Positions 14,024-23,900 are shown, numbered from the stretch's first letter. The stretch: DNA of 64,000 bases from Rhizobium sp. LC145 (GCF_001005825.1 NZ_LBHV01000007.1:248001-312000), one strand, 5' to 3'. Numbers and translations: made by a program. Notes: generated from the sequence alone by a model not told the origin.

Positions 14024-14950
14024 ATGGCGGACGAAGACGACGTGACGGAACCCTCATTCGATCTCGAATTCGCGCCGGCCTATGGCACGGCGGTGCCGGT
14101 CGCCGACGGCGTGGAGCGGCTGACCGTCAACAATCCCTCGCCCTTCACCTTCCACGGCACCAATACCTATATCGTCGGACGCTCCTCCGTCGCCGTCATC
14201 GATCCGGGTCCGGAGAACGAGGCGCATTTCGAAGCGCTCATGGCGGCGCTGAAAGGCCGCGAGGTGACGCATATCTTCGTCAGCCACACGCATCGCGACC
14301 ACTCGCCGCTTGCCCGCCGGCTGAAGCAAGCGACCGGGGCGCTCACCGTCGCGGAGGGGCCGCACCGCGCCTCCCGGCCGCTCCATGCCGGCGAGACGAA
14401 CCCCTTTGCCGAAAGCGCCGATACCGATTTCATGCCGGATATCGCGGTGGCCGACGGGCAGGTGATCGAGGGCGACGGCTGGGCGCTTTCGGCCGTGCAT
14501 ACGCCGGGCCATACGGCCAACCACACCGCCTTTGGGCTCGAGGGCACGGGCGTTCTCTTTTCCGCCGATCATGTGATGGCCTGGGCGACCACGATCGTCG
14601 CGCCGCCGGACGGTTCCATGGCGGATTTCATGGCCTCGATCGAAAAACTGCTTACCCGCGAGGACCGCATTTTCCTACCCGGCCATGGCGGGCCGGTGAG
14701 GGAGCCCGGCTCGTTCCTGCGCGGACTTCGGGCGCATCGGCGCATGCGCGAGCGGGCCGTGCTGGAGCGCATCCGCTCGGGCGACCGGCTGATCCCCGAT
14801 ATGGTGAAGGCCATCTATTCCAGGACAGATCCGCGCCTGCATGGCGCGGCAGCACTTTCCGTGCTCGCGCATCTGGAAGATCTGATCGAGAAGGGCCGCG
14901 TCGTGACAGACGGGCCGCCCTCGCTTACCGGCGCCTATTGGATCGCCTGA
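14024..14950 (+). CDS. MBL-fold metallohydrolase
   Basis: A 308-residue protein of the metallo-beta-lactamase superfamily. The zinc-binding motif SHTHRDH (H88, H90, D92, H93), the TPGHTANH His, the FSADH Asp and the LPGHGG His are all present. The layout is that of the glyoxalase II/LACTB2-like group, which hydrolyses thioesters or acts on RNA, so the substrate cannot be stated. A C-terminal helical, winged-helix-like region (about 230-300) is typical of the LACTB2-like members. It is convergent with the DUF1499 gene. Confidence 0.9.
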   Translation: MADEDDVTEPSFDLEFAPAYGTAVPVADGVERLTVNNPSPFTFHGTNTYIVGRSSVAVIDPGPENEAHFEALMAALKGREVTHIFVSHTHRDHSPLARRLKQATGALTVAEGPHRASRPLHAGETNPFAESADTDFMPDIAVADGQVIEGDGWALSAVHTPGHTANHTAFGLEGTGVLFSADHVMAWATTIVAPPDGSMADFMASIEKLLTREDRIFLPGHGGPVREPGSFLRGLRAHRRMRERAVLERIRSGDRLIPDMVKAIYSRTDPRLHGAAALSVLAHLEDLIEKGRVVTDGPPSLTGAYWIA

Positions 14951-14952
14951 TT

Positions 14953-15846
14953 TCAGCCGCCGGAAATCCCCAAAAGCTCCACGTCCAGCCGATCGAGGAA
15001 ATCCTCGGCGATCACCGCGCCGAGCCCGAGGTCGTGCGGGCCATAACGGGAGGCGACGCGGATATCGACCGAGGTGGTCTCGGCATCCTCCCTCAGCCGG
15101 ATCACGACATCGAACCGCAGCCCGAGGACGAGCGTGCGCGTCTCTCCCTGCAAAAGCAGGTCGCCGGCTGTCAATTCCGGATCGGCAAGCAAGGGTTCGG
15201 GGCGCTGCAGCGGGATGGGCGCGACATCCGGGACGACCGCCTGATCGTCTCCCGGCGCCGGGCGCTCGCTGATATCCGGCTCCACCAGTTCCAGGCCTTC
15301 GTTGCGGGTGATCGTGATGCGGGCGGAGAGCGCGGCATTTTTTACGCCCTCATAGACGCGGTCGAGCGCGCCTTCGTAACGCCGGCCGGTGAGCCCCGGA
15401 TAGGCGGCGAACTGCGCCCGGCGATCGGCCGGCGTGACGGTCGCGGAGCGCGGCATCCATTGCTGGTCCGCGCGCGGCTCGTTCACCCAGTCCGGCGGGT
15501 CGGAAAGGTCGGTCGAGATATCGTGAAGCGCAGGCTGCGTGTAATAGAGGAAAGCTCCGGTCGCGACCGTACCGAGCGGCAGGGCGGCGTAAATGAGGGC
15601 CTTTGCGGCGGCAACGCCGCCGCTGGCGCCCACCTGCCAGAGGCGCGCGAGGCCGATCAGCGCGAGCGGAACCGCGGCTGCAGCGATCGCAGCCGATAGG
15701 AAGAGGAGAGCCACGAAATCCGGCCCGGTCAGCGGCCCGAAGCGATGGGCAAGTGCTGCCAGCAGGAACAGGACAAGCGCGGCGAGACCGATCCGCCGGG
15801 CGGCATAGGCCGAATGGGAAACGGGCCTGACGAAGCGGACGGTCAT
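14953..15846 (-). CDS. DUF1499 family membrane protein
   Basis: A 297-residue protein with about three membrane segments in the first 110 residues (IGLAALVLFLLAALA, FVALLFLSAAIAAAAVPLAL and ALIYAALPLGTVATGAFLYY). The C-terminal part has the DUF1499 pattern, including YEGALDRVYEGVKN and SRYGPHDLGLG. Its function is unknown. The ATG at 15846 (MTVRFVRPV) fits better than an upstream extension. It ends 2 bases after the MBL stop, convergent. Confidence 0.8.
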   Translation of the reverse strand: MTVRFVRPVSHSAYAARRIGLAALVLFLLAALAHRFGPLTGPDFVALLFLSAAIAAAAVPLALIGLARLWQVGASGGVAAAKALIYAALPLGTVATGAFLYYTQPALHDISTDLSDPPDWVNEPRADQQWMPRSATVTPADRRAQFAAYPGLTGRRYEGALDRVYEGVKNAALSARITITRNEGLELVEPDISERPAPGDDQAVVPDVAPIPLQRPEPLLADPELTAGDLLLQGETRTLVLGLRFDVVIRLREDAETTSVDIRVASRYGPHDLGLGAVIAEDFLDRLDVELLGISGG

Positions 15847-15877
15847 CTTGCAGGAACATCCTCGCGAAGAGATGGTC

Positions 15878-15903
15878 TTCAATGTATAGATTCAATGTGT
15901 AGA
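15878..15903. repeat. Tandem 13-bp repeat
   Basis: TTCAATGTATAGA and TTCAATGTGTAGA are directly adjacent, differing at one base, 32 bp upstream of the DUF1499 start. It may be a binding site for a regulator of that gene. Confidence 0.6.
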
Positions 15904-15964
15904 ACAGGTCGGCGGGGAATGGAATCGGGATCGTTCCGTCCCGCCGAGCTTATGGAGCCTTGCC

Positions 15965-16237
15965 ATGCGACCCTATCGCCTCATCCTCCTCGCGGCCCTT
16001 CCGCTCCTGCTTGCAGCCTGCGAAACCATGTCGCCCGAGGAACGCCGCGCCGCCGACGAGCAGCACTGCAGGAGCTACGGCTTCCGGCCGGCCACGGAAG
16101 GCATGGCGCGCTGCCTGCTCGACCTCGATCTCGACCGGCGGGCGGAAAGCCGCAGCTGGCGCGATCAACAGGCGCGCACCGCCTGGGGCCCCATGTTCGT
16201 GGAACGGCGGGTGATCATTCACGATCGCAGACGGTGA
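15965..16237 (+). CDS. Small lipoprotein
   Basis: A 90-residue protein with a signal peptide and lipobox LLAAC (Cys19), followed by a mature part with two more Cys (EQHCRSYGFRPATEG and MARCLLDLDLDRR). This pattern is common in small rhizobial lipoproteins of unknown role. The start is supported by GGAGC upstream. It precedes the glycosyltransferase gene by 28 bp, possibly in one transcript. Confidence 0.75.
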   Translation: MRPYRLILLAALPLLLAACETMSPEERRAADEQHCRSYGFRPATEGMARCLLDLDLDRRAESRSWRDQQARTAWGPMFVERRVIIHDRRR

Positions 16238-16265
16238 AGATCGCCGCATCGGCGCCGGGACGGGC

Positions 16266-17336
16266 ATGACCAGAGACATCCACTATTTTTCCAGCCGCGA
16301 CTATGCGCGGCGCACCGGCGGCTTCGTCTACAACAGCCGCCTGACAGAGGCGCTTGCCAGGCAAGGGGGCCGCATTCTGCCGATCGGGATCGAGACGGCG
16401 TTTCCCACGATAGGCCAGGAAGCGCTTGCGGCACTCGCGCCAAACCTTTCTGCGATCGGCGGGAACGGTCTGCTCCTCACCGATCACATCCATGTCTGCC
16501 AGCTCCTGCCGCTCTTGTGCCACGCGGCGTTTCCGGTGGTTTCCATCTTCCACCACTCGCTTGTTGTGGAGCACGGCAATCCGCACGACGAGGAAGGGTT
16601 AAGGCTTAGCCGGATGGAAGGAGAGGCGCTCGCCGCAAGCCAGGGCATCATCGCCACGTCGCAGGAATCGAGGCGCTATCTCGAGCAGCACTATTCCATC
16701 GACGCCAAACGGATCAGGGTCGCCGTGCCCGGAAACGAGCGGGCTTCCCGATCGGCCGTCGGTGCCACACGGCCGCTGCAGATCCTGTCCATCGGCGCGG
16801 TGATTCCCCGCAAGCGCTACGACTATATCCTCGAAGCGGCAAGCCGATTGCGCGCGACGGACTGGCGGTGGCGGATCGCGGGCGACCCGAACCGCTATCC
16901 CGAGCTTGTCGCGCAACTCCGCAGAAGCATCGCCGACCTCGGCCTTGGCGGCCGCGTCGAGCTGCTGGGAGAGGTTTCCGACAGCGATCTCGCTTCTCTC
17001 TGGCAGACCACAAGCCTTTTCGTCGCCGCATCGCGCTACGAGGGTTACGGCATGGCCGTGGCGGAAGCGCTTAGCCGCGGCGTTCCGGTGGTCACGACGG
17101 ATTCCGGCGCGGTGGCAACCTGGGCGAGCGGCGGAGTGATCGGCGCACCGGCGGACGACGCGCCGGCAACGGCCGCGCTCATCGATGCGCTGCTTGCCGA
17201 TCCTGAGCGTCTTGCCACGGAAGCCGAACGCGCCTGGCGCTTCGGCCAGTCGCTACGGACCTGGGAGGAGACCTTCGAGGGCATGGGCGAGTGGATCGGC
17301 GGATTGCAGAGTACCGTCGCCGAAGCCCCGAGATAA
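16266..17336 (+). CDS. Glycosyltransferase, GT4 family
   Basis: A 356-residue cytoplasmic or membrane-associated glycosyltransferase. The C-terminal half has the GT4 pattern: SIGAVIPRKRYDYILEA, GDPNRYPEL, VELLGEVSDSDLASLW and ASRYEGYGMAVAEALSRGVP with the EGYGMAVAEA nucleotide-sugar-binding E-x7-E signature. The N-terminus (HYFSSRDYARRTGGFVYN) is an acceptor-binding half. It could act in surface polysaccharide or glycolipid synthesis, but no such genes lie next to it. It resembles other rhizobial orphans of this family. Confidence 0.88.
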   Translation: MTRDIHYFSSRDYARRTGGFVYNSRLTEALARQGGRILPIGIETAFPTIGQEALAALAPNLSAIGGNGLLLTDHIHVCQLLPLLCHAAFPVVSIFHHSLVVEHGNPHDEEGLRLSRMEGEALAASQGIIATSQESRRYLEQHYSIDAKRIRVAVPGNERASRSAVGATRPLQILSIGAVIPRKRYDYILEAASRLRATDWRWRIAGDPNRYPELVAQLRRSIADLGLGGRVELLGEVSDSDLASLWQTTSLFVAASRYEGYGMAVAEALSRGVPVVTTDSGAVATWASGGVIGAPADDAPATAALIDALLADPERLATEAERAWRFGQSLRTWEETFEGMGEWIGGLQSTVAEAPR

Positions 17337-17352
17337 GGCCTTCACTCTTCAG

Positions 17353-17366
17353 ATCGCCTCTGCGAT
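17353..17366. promoter_or_regulatory. Putative operator of the ParD/ParE pair
   Basis: ATCGC and GCGAT separated by 4 bases form a perfect dyad 9 bp before the antitoxin ATG. Antitoxin genes of this type are commonly autoregulated at such a site. Confidence 0.55.
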
Positions 17367-17375
17367 ACTTGCAGC

Positions 17376-17567
17376 ATGAGCACGACGCCAAAACCCATTT
17401 CCGTTGCGGATGCAATCTCGCCGGTTACGCCTTCCGAGGCGACGGAGGATGTGCTCGAATGGCAGATGAGGAAACTCAAGGAACGGCAGAAAGCAGCCGA
17501 CGAAGGGCGCTTTGCCTCGGCGGAGGCCGTTCGGAGCGTTATCCGCAAATTCATCCCCAATGGATGA
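17376..17567 (+). CDS. ParD-like antitoxin
   Basis: A 63-residue protein. The C-terminal half (EWQMRKLKERQKAADEGRFA) fits an antitoxin helix that wraps the toxin. The start of the ParE-like gene lies inside this gene (8-base overlap ATGGATGA), the usual coupling of type II pairs. The N-terminal DNA-binding part is not obvious, so the exact antitoxin family is uncertain. Confidence 0.75.
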   Translation: MSTTPKPISVADAISPVTPSEATEDVLEWQMRKLKERQKAADEGRFASAEAVRSVIRKFIPNG

Positions 17568-17844
17568 AATCATCTGGCTGGATGAAGCCCTTCAGGATCT
17601 CGACGACATCGGCTCCTATATCGCGCTCGACAATGTCGTGGCCGCCGAACAGGTAGTCCGGCGTATTGTCGAGGCAGTTGCCCTGCTTGCCTGGCATCCG
17701 AAGATCGGCCGCTTGACGGCCGACGAGGATACGCGTCGGCTGGTCATCAGCGGAACACCCTACATCGCCTTTTACCGCCTGCGTGAGCGGATCGAGATAC
17801 TGGCGATTTTCCATGCCTCCCGGAAATGGCCGGAGCATCTTTAG
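17560..17844 (+). CDS. ParE-family toxin
   Basis: A 94-residue type II toxin of the ParE/RelE superfamily: LDEALQDLDDIGSYIA at the N-terminus, then WHPKIGRLTADEDTRRLVIS and the ending YIAFYRLRERIEILAIFHAS RKWP-type motif. ParE toxins inhibit DNA gyrase. The gene is downstream of and overlapping the antitoxin. It is convergent with ppdK, 13 bp from its stop. Confidence 0.9.
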   Translation: MDEIIWLDEALQDLDDIGSYIALDNVVAAEQVVRRIVEAVALLAWHPKIGRLTADEDTRRLVISGTPYIAFYRLRERIEILAIFHASRKWPEHL

Positions 17845-17857
17845 AAGCCAATCGCTC

Positions 17858-20539
17858 CTATTCCAAACATGCTTTCCTCTGCTCGATCGCGGCTTGAGCG
17901 GCGGCGAGCCGCGCGATCGGCACGCGGAAGGGCGAGCAGGAGACATAGTCCAGCCCGGCCTCCTCGCAGAACCGTATCGAGGCCGGATCGCCGCCATGCT
18001 CGCCGCAGATGCCGAGCTTGAGGTCCGTACGGGTGGAGCGGCCCCGCTCGGCCGCCAGCCGGATCAGTTCGCCGACGCCATCGAAATCCAGCGAGATGAA
18101 GGGATCGTGCTCGATGATGCCCTTCTTCTGGTAGATCGGAATGAAGCCGGCCGCATCATCTCGGGAGATGCCGAAGGTCGTCTGGGTCAGGTCGTTGGTG
18201 CCGAAGGAGAAGAACTCTGCGGTTTCAGCGATCACATGAGCGCGGAGCGCGGCGCGCGGCAGCTCGATCATGGTGCCCGCCAAATAGCCGATCCTCCTGC
18301 CGCTTTCCTCGCCCACGGCGGCGGCCACGCGATCTATGACGCCCTTGACGTAATCGAGTTCCGAACGAAGGCCGACCAGCGGCACCATGATCTCCAACTC
18401 GACCGGCTCGCCGGCCTTTTCGGCGGCGGCAACCGCGGCCTCGAAGATGGCGCGCGCCTGCATCTCCGCGATTTCCGGATAGGAAATGGCAAGACGGCAG
18501 CCGCGCAGGCCGAGCATCGGGTTGAACTCGTGCAGCGCATCGACGCGGCGGCGCAGGAAAGCGGGCTCCATGCCCATGGCCCTGGCGACGTCGGCGATCT
18601 CCTCGTCCGTCTTCGGCAGGAATTCGTGGAGCGGCGGATCGAGAAGGCGGATCGTCACCGGCAGACCGTGCATGATCGTGAAGAGCTCGATGAAATCGGC
18701 GCGCTGCATCGGCAGCAACTCGGCAAGTGCTGTGCGGCGCCCCTCCTCCGTCTCCGCGAGGATCATCCGGCGCATCACGTGAATGCGGCCGCCCTCGAAG
18801 AACATGTGTTCGGTGCGGCAGAGCCCGATGCCTTCGGCACCGAACGAACGGGCAGCGCGGGCATCCTGCGGCGTATCGGCATTGGTGCGCACGGTCATGC
18901 GGCGGGTCTTGTCCGCCCATATCATCAGCCGGCCGAAATCGCCCGAAAGCTCCGGCTGGATCATCGGCACCGCGCCCTTCAAAACCTGGCCGGAAGAACC
19001 GTCGATGGTCACCGTGTCGCCGCGCTTCAGCGTCACGCCGCCGAGCCCCATCAGCACCTCATTGCGCAAATCGACGCGCATGGAGCCGGCGCCGACCACG
19101 CAAGGAATGCCCATGCCGCGCGCGACCACCGCCGCATGGCTGGTCATGCCGCCGCGCGTGGTCAGAATGCCCTCGGCCGCGTGCATGCCGTGAATATCCT
19201 CCGGGCTGGTCTCGATGCGGACGAGGATGACCTTGCGCCCCTCCTCCTCGGCCTGGACCGCCTCCTCCGCCGTGAAGACGATCTCGCCGGTCGCAGCCCC
19301 CGGCGATGCGGGAAGGCCGGAGCCCACGAGGTGACGTTCCACGCGCGGATCGATGGTCGGATGCAGCAGCTGGTCGAGCGAGGCCGGCTCTATGCGGCAG
19401 ATCGCCTCCTCTTCCGTAATCAGCCCCTCTTCCACCATATCGACGGCGATCTTCATGGCCGCGCGGGTCGTTCGCTTGCCCGAGCGGGTCTGCAACATCC
19501 AGAGCTTGCCGCGCTCGACGGTGAACTCGAGATCCTGCATATCGCGGTAATGCCGCTCCAGCCGGGCGCAGATTTCCGTGAACTCGGCAAAGGCCTCGGG
19601 CATCAGCTTTTCCATCGAGGGCCTGTCAGAGCCGGAGGCAAGCCGCCCCTCCTCGGTGATCGCCTGGGGCGTGCGGATGCCGGCCACGACATCTTCCCCT
19701 TGGGCATTCACCAGGAACTCGCCGTAAAGCGCGTTCTCGCCGGTCGAAGGATTGCGGGTGAAGGCGACGCCGGTGGCGGAAGAGGAACCGAGATTGCCGA
19801 AGACCATGGCCTGGACGTTGACCGCCGTGCCCCAATCCTCCGGAATCCGGTGAAGCATGCGGTACGTGGCGGCGCGGGGGTTCATCCAGCTTGCGAAGAC
19901 GGCGGCGATCGCCTTCCAGAGCTGCACATGCGGGTCCTGCGGGAAATCCTCGCCCAGCTCCTCCTCGATCACCCGCTTGTAAAGGCCTACGACATGCTGC
20001 CACTCCACCGCGGAGAGCTCGGTATCGAACTCATGGCCGAAGCGCGCCTTCTCGTCCTCCAATATCTCCTCGAAGATTTCGTGATCCAGCCCCATGACCA
20101 CATCGGCATACATCTGGATGAAGCGGCGATAGCTGTCCCAGGCGAAGCGGGCATCGCCGGCGTCATGGCCCAGCGCCTGCACCGTGCGGTCGTTGAGGCC
20201 GAGGTTCAGCACCGTATCCATCATACCGGGCATGGAGGCCCGCGCGCCGGAACGTATCGAAAGAAGAAGCGGTCTGGCGCCGCCGCCGAAGGCGCGGCCG
20301 GTCAGCCCTTCTATACGGGAAATCCCCTCCAGCACCTGCGCCTTCAGATCATTCGGCAGGGTGCGACCGTTGTCGAAATACCAGGCGCAGGCTTCCGCGA
20401 CGATGGTGAAGCCGGGCGGGACCGGCAGGCCGAGGCTCGCCATCTCCGCGAGATTGGCGCCCTTGCCGCCGAGCAGTGCAACATCGGCGGCCCGCCCTTC
20501 CGCCTCGTCGCCGCCGAAGCGATAGACCCATTTCACCAT
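17858..20539 (-). CDS. ppdK: Pyruvate, phosphate dikinase
   Basis: An 893-residue enzyme that interconverts pyruvate, ATP and phosphate with phosphoenolpyruvate, AMP and pyrophosphate in central carbon metabolism. The N-terminal ATP-grasp part starts GGKGANLAEMASLGLPVPPG. The central swivelling domain has GGMTSHAAVVARGMGIPC (about residues 462-479) with the phosphorylated His. The C-terminal PEP/pyruvate domain has FSFGTNDLTQTTFG and GICGEHGGDP near the end. The length is normal for bacterial PPDK. The ATG at 20539 is followed by the conserved start; no extension is needed. An antisense frame of about 1000 codons on the + strand is an artefact of high GC. Confidence 0.97.
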   Translation of the reverse strand: MVKWVYRFGGDEAEGRAADVALLGGKGANLAEMASLGLPVPPGFTIVAEACAWYFDNGRTLPNDLKAQVLEGISRIEGLTGRAFGGGARPLLLSIRSGARASMPGMMDTVLNLGLNDRTVQALGHDAGDARFAWDSYRRFIQMYADVVMGLDHEIFEEILEDEKARFGHEFDTELSAVEWQHVVGLYKRVIEEELGEDFPQDPHVQLWKAIAAVFASWMNPRAATYRMLHRIPEDWGTAVNVQAMVFGNLGSSSATGVAFTRNPSTGENALYGEFLVNAQGEDVVAGIRTPQAITEEGRLASGSDRPSMEKLMPEAFAEFTEICARLERHYRDMQDLEFTVERGKLWMLQTRSGKRTTRAAMKIAVDMVEEGLITEEEAICRIEPASLDQLLHPTIDPRVERHLVGSGLPASPGAATGEIVFTAEEAVQAEEEGRKVILVRIETSPEDIHGMHAAEGILTTRGGMTSHAAVVARGMGIPCVVGAGSMRVDLRNEVLMGLGGVTLKRGDTVTIDGSSGQVLKGAVPMIQPELSGDFGRLMIWADKTRRMTVRTNADTPQDARAARSFGAEGIGLCRTEHMFFEGGRIHVMRRMILAETEEGRRTALAELLPMQRADFIELFTIMHGLPVTIRLLDPPLHEFLPKTDEEIADVARAMGMEPAFLRRRVDALHEFNPMLGLRGCRLAISYPEIAEMQARAIFEAAVAAAEKAGEPVELEIMVPLVGLRSELDYVKGVIDRVAAAVGEESGRRIGYLAGTMIELPRAALRAHVIAETAEFFSFGTNDLTQTTFGISRDDAAGFIPIYQKKGIIEHDPFISLDFDGVGELIRLAAERGRSTRTDLKLGICGEHGGDPASIRFCEEAGLDYVSCSPFRVPIARLAAAQAAIEQRKACLE

Positions 20540-20685
20540 GCCTGCTCTCCACCCGCCGCAGTATTTTTCTTAACGATTACAGCTTTTGCGACAGTTTGGA
20601 AACGCTTCACGGCAGGATTATGTTGCAATGCAGCAATCGATTTGCCGAAAAGGGTCAGGGAAAGGGCGTGGGAGGAAGGGAAAGC

Positions 20686-20728
20686 AAAGCTTTGCGGGGC
20701 CGGATCACAAGCGGCCCCGCAAAGCTTT
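20686..20728 (-). terminator. Strong 17-bp hairpin downstream of smc
   Basis: Two perfectly complementary 17-base arms (AAAGCTTTGCGGGGCCG and its complement) enclose a 9-base loop. In smc's direction it is followed by a mixed stretch GCTTTCC rather than a run of T, so it is an unusually strong stem for an ordinary terminator. It may stop smc transcription or be a mobile palindromic repeat. Confidence 0.6.
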
Positions 20729-20841
20729 CCGTCCAGGACAGGAGACCCGGACGGGGGGTACATGAAACTGTTGGACCGTCGAAACCCTAACGCGGGTTAA
20801 GAATTGTGACGGGATAAAGGCATGTATAGCCCATTTCGAAC

Positions 20842-20859
20842 ATCACCCATATGGGTGAT
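20842..20859. promoter_or_regulatory. Perfect 18-bp palindrome, putative operator
   Basis: ATCACCCAT directly followed by its complement ATGGGTGAT, without spacer. It lies 57 bp beyond the smc stop, about 300 bp before the ppdK start. A dimeric regulator site is likely, but I cannot name the protein. Confidence 0.55.
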
Positions 20860-20915
20860 TTAACGCATTTGAATCGAATTTTCGGGGATGAAATATCGGG
20901 GTCGGAAGCCGGCCG

Positions 20916-23900
20916 TCAGCTTGCTTCGCGCATCAGCTCGGCGGTCTGCAGATCGACGGAAACGAGCTGCGAGACCCCCTGTTCGGCCATGGTGACGCCG
21001 AACAGCCGGTTCATGCGCGCCATGGTGATGGGGTTGTGCGTGATGATGACGAACCGCGTCTCGGTGGAGGCGGCCATCTCGTCCATCAGGTTGCAGTAGC
21101 GCTCGACATTGTGGTCGTCGAGCGGCGCGTCCACCTCGTCCAGCACGCAGATCGGCGCCGGATTGGTGAGGAAGACCGCGAAGATCAGCGCCATCGCCGT
21201 CAATGCCTGTTCGCCGCCCGAAAGCAGCGTCATCGTCTGCGGCTTCTTGCCCGGCGGACGCGCCAGGATTTCCAGCCCGGCCTCCAGCGGATCATCCGAT
21301 TCGATGAGCTGCAGCTCGGCCGTGCCGCCGCCGAAAAGATGGGTGAAGAGGCGCTGGAACTCCGTGTTGACCACGTCGAAGGCGGCGATCAGCCGCTCGC
21401 GCCCTTCGCGATTGAGGCTCTGGATCGCGCCGCGCAGCTTGCGGATAGCCTCGATCACGTCATCCCGTTCGCGCACCAGCGTCGCGAGCTTTTCGGCAAG
21501 CTCCTGCTGTTCCTCGTCGGCGCGCAGATTGACGGCACCGAGCCGCTCACGCTCCATCTTCAACCGGTCCACCTCACGCTCGATATCGCGCGGATCGGGA
21601 GGCGCACCCCCCGCCTGGAGACCGGCGAGACGCAACACCTCGTGCGGCGCGACGCCGAGCGCCTCGCGGATGCGCTGTTCGCTTTCATGACGCTTTTCGG
21701 CGGCCGAAACCAGGCGCTCCTCGGCCCGGCCGCGTTTTTCACGCGCCTCGGCAAGCTCCAAAAGCGCGGTGGCGGCTATCTGGTCCGCCTCGCGTTGGCG
21801 GGTTTCGGCCTCGGCCAGCCGGTCGGAGGCCATGCGGCGCGCTTCCTCCGCCTTCTGCAGCTCGTCGATCAGGGCGCGGCGCTTGTCGTCGAATTCCTCC
21901 GGCGCGGCTTCGAGATCGACGATCTCTTCGCGCGCCTCCTCCTCGCGTTCCCGCAAGGTCGCCACATGATCCTCGGCGCTCGCGGCCCGGGCCTGCCACG
22001 AGGTGCGTTCCTGGGCGATCGCGCACAGCCGGCGGCGGCGTGCCTCGATCTCGCGGTTCAGCCCTTCGTGACGCGCGCGCGCTTCGGCGAGCAGGCCGCG
22101 ATCGGTCGCAACCGCCATCTGCTGGTCGCGCAGCCGCTCATCCATATCCGAAATATCCGGCGCGTCTTCCAGTTCGACCCGGGCATTCTCCTCCTGAAGG
22201 CCGAGATCCTCGAGCTGCGCCTTCACCTGGCTCACAGCCTCCGCCACCACATCGCGGCGGCGCATCAGGTCGCCGGCGGCGCGTTCGGCGGCGGCCAGCA
22301 CATCGCGGGCTTCGGCGAGCTGGCGCGCGGCAAGCCTGCTGCGATCGCGCGCATCAGCAAGACGCCGCTCCTGCGCGGCGATTTCGCCGGCGGCGGCGGC
22401 GGCCACATCTTCCGCCTCGGAGAGCAGGATGCGCGCCTCGTCGATTTCCGCTTCCAGCTCAGAAAGCCGGTTCTTCTGGGCGAGCCGAAGGGCGGCGGCA
22501 CCCGGCGCCTCCGATCCCTTCACATGGCCATCCCAACGGTAGACCGCGCCTTCTTTCGTCACCAGGCGCTGGCCGGGCTTCAACAGCGCCACCAGCCTCA
22601 CGGCATCCGCCAAGTCAACCACGCCGATCTGGCGCAGGCGGCGGGCGAGTTCCGGGGGAGCCGTCACGCGATCGATGAGCGGTTCGGCGCCCTGCGGCAA
22701 GGCCGGATCGTCGGCGCCATCGCCGTTGAGCGACCAATGGGCCGGAGCGGAGGCATCGACCGGGCTTTCGAGATCATCGCCCAGGGCCGCGCCGAGTGCG
22801 GCTTCATAACCGCGATCGACGCGGATCATTTCCGCGACCGGCGCGAAATCACCCGACGCATCGCCGGCAGCGAGCATCTTGCGGATCGTCCGGGCTTCCG
22901 TTTCGAGCCCGTTTAAGCTTGCGCGGGCAGCTTCCACGGGCGCGCGGGCAAGCGTCTCGTTCGAACGCGCCTCGGCAAGCGCCGCCTCGACCTCCTCGGC
23001 CATGGCCGCTGCTTCCTCGACCGCGAACTCGGCCGCTTCCACAGTCTCACGCTTTTCGGAAGGATCATCGAGACCGGAGAGCCGCTCGGTGATCGAAGCA
23101 AGCTCCGCTTCCGCCTCTCCCAACTGCCGGTCGAGCCGTTGGCGCCGCTCGGAAAGATCGCGGATCAGCCGTTCGAGCTGGTTGCGCGCCGCCGCGGCCT
23201 CGGCGCGCTCGGCAGTGATGGCGGCAAACAGCTTTTCGCTTGCCGCAAGGGTTTCGGCAGCCGCCTCGAAGGCCACCCGCACATCCTCTGCCTCCACGCC
23301 GGAATCGGCCAGGAGCTCATTGAGTTCGGCCTCCTCCTGGTCGAGCTTGGCGAGAAAGGCGGCGTTATCCGCCACCAAGCGCTCCTCGCGCCGGATATCC
23401 TCGGCGAGCTGCGCAAGGCGGCGGGTGAGTTCGTCGCGGCGTTTCAGGAGCCGGTTAACCTCCTCCTCGAGCTGGCCGCGGGCGATCTGCAGGCGCTGGA
23501 GCGCTGCTCCCGCCTTCGCCTCCTCCTCGCGCAGTTCCGGCAGCTTGAGGCTGGCGATGCCCTGCCCCTTGGCGGCCTCCATCTGCGCCTGCGCCTTTTC
23601 GGCGACGACGATGGTCGCCTGGTTGAGCGCGCTTTCGGCCTCTCCCTCGGCCTCCTTCGCCTGCACCCAGCGGATATGCAGCAGCATGGCCTCGCGGGAG
23701 CGGATATCGGCGGACAGCGACTTGAAGCGGTTCGCCTGGCGGGCCTGGCGCTTCAGGCTCTCGATCTGGCTTTCGAGCTGCGTGACGACATCTTCCAGGC
23801 GCTCCAGATTGCCTTCGGCAGCGCGCAGGCGAAGCTCGGCCTCATGACGACGCGAATGCAGGCCGGAAATGCCGGCCGCCTCTTCCAGAAGCTGGCGGCG

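Larger units (their letters stand above)
20540..20915. other. 376-bp intergenic region between smc and ppdK
   Basis: No gene is supported. It contains the 43-bp hairpin at 20686-20728, the perfect 18-bp palindrome at 20842-20859 and, beyond those, a stretch with no clear promoter. Both flanking genes read leftward, so the region is the 3' flank of smc and the 5' flank of ppdK. Confidence 0.6.

Noticed and set aside
17783..20800. Antisense open frame of about 1000 codons opposite ppdK
   Set aside because: It mirrors the conserved ppdK gene, has no recognisable domain, and long antisense frames are expected in such GC-rich coding DNA.
21036..22916. Antisense open frames opposite smc
   Set aside because: They are shadows of the smc coiled-coil sequence and carry no family motif.
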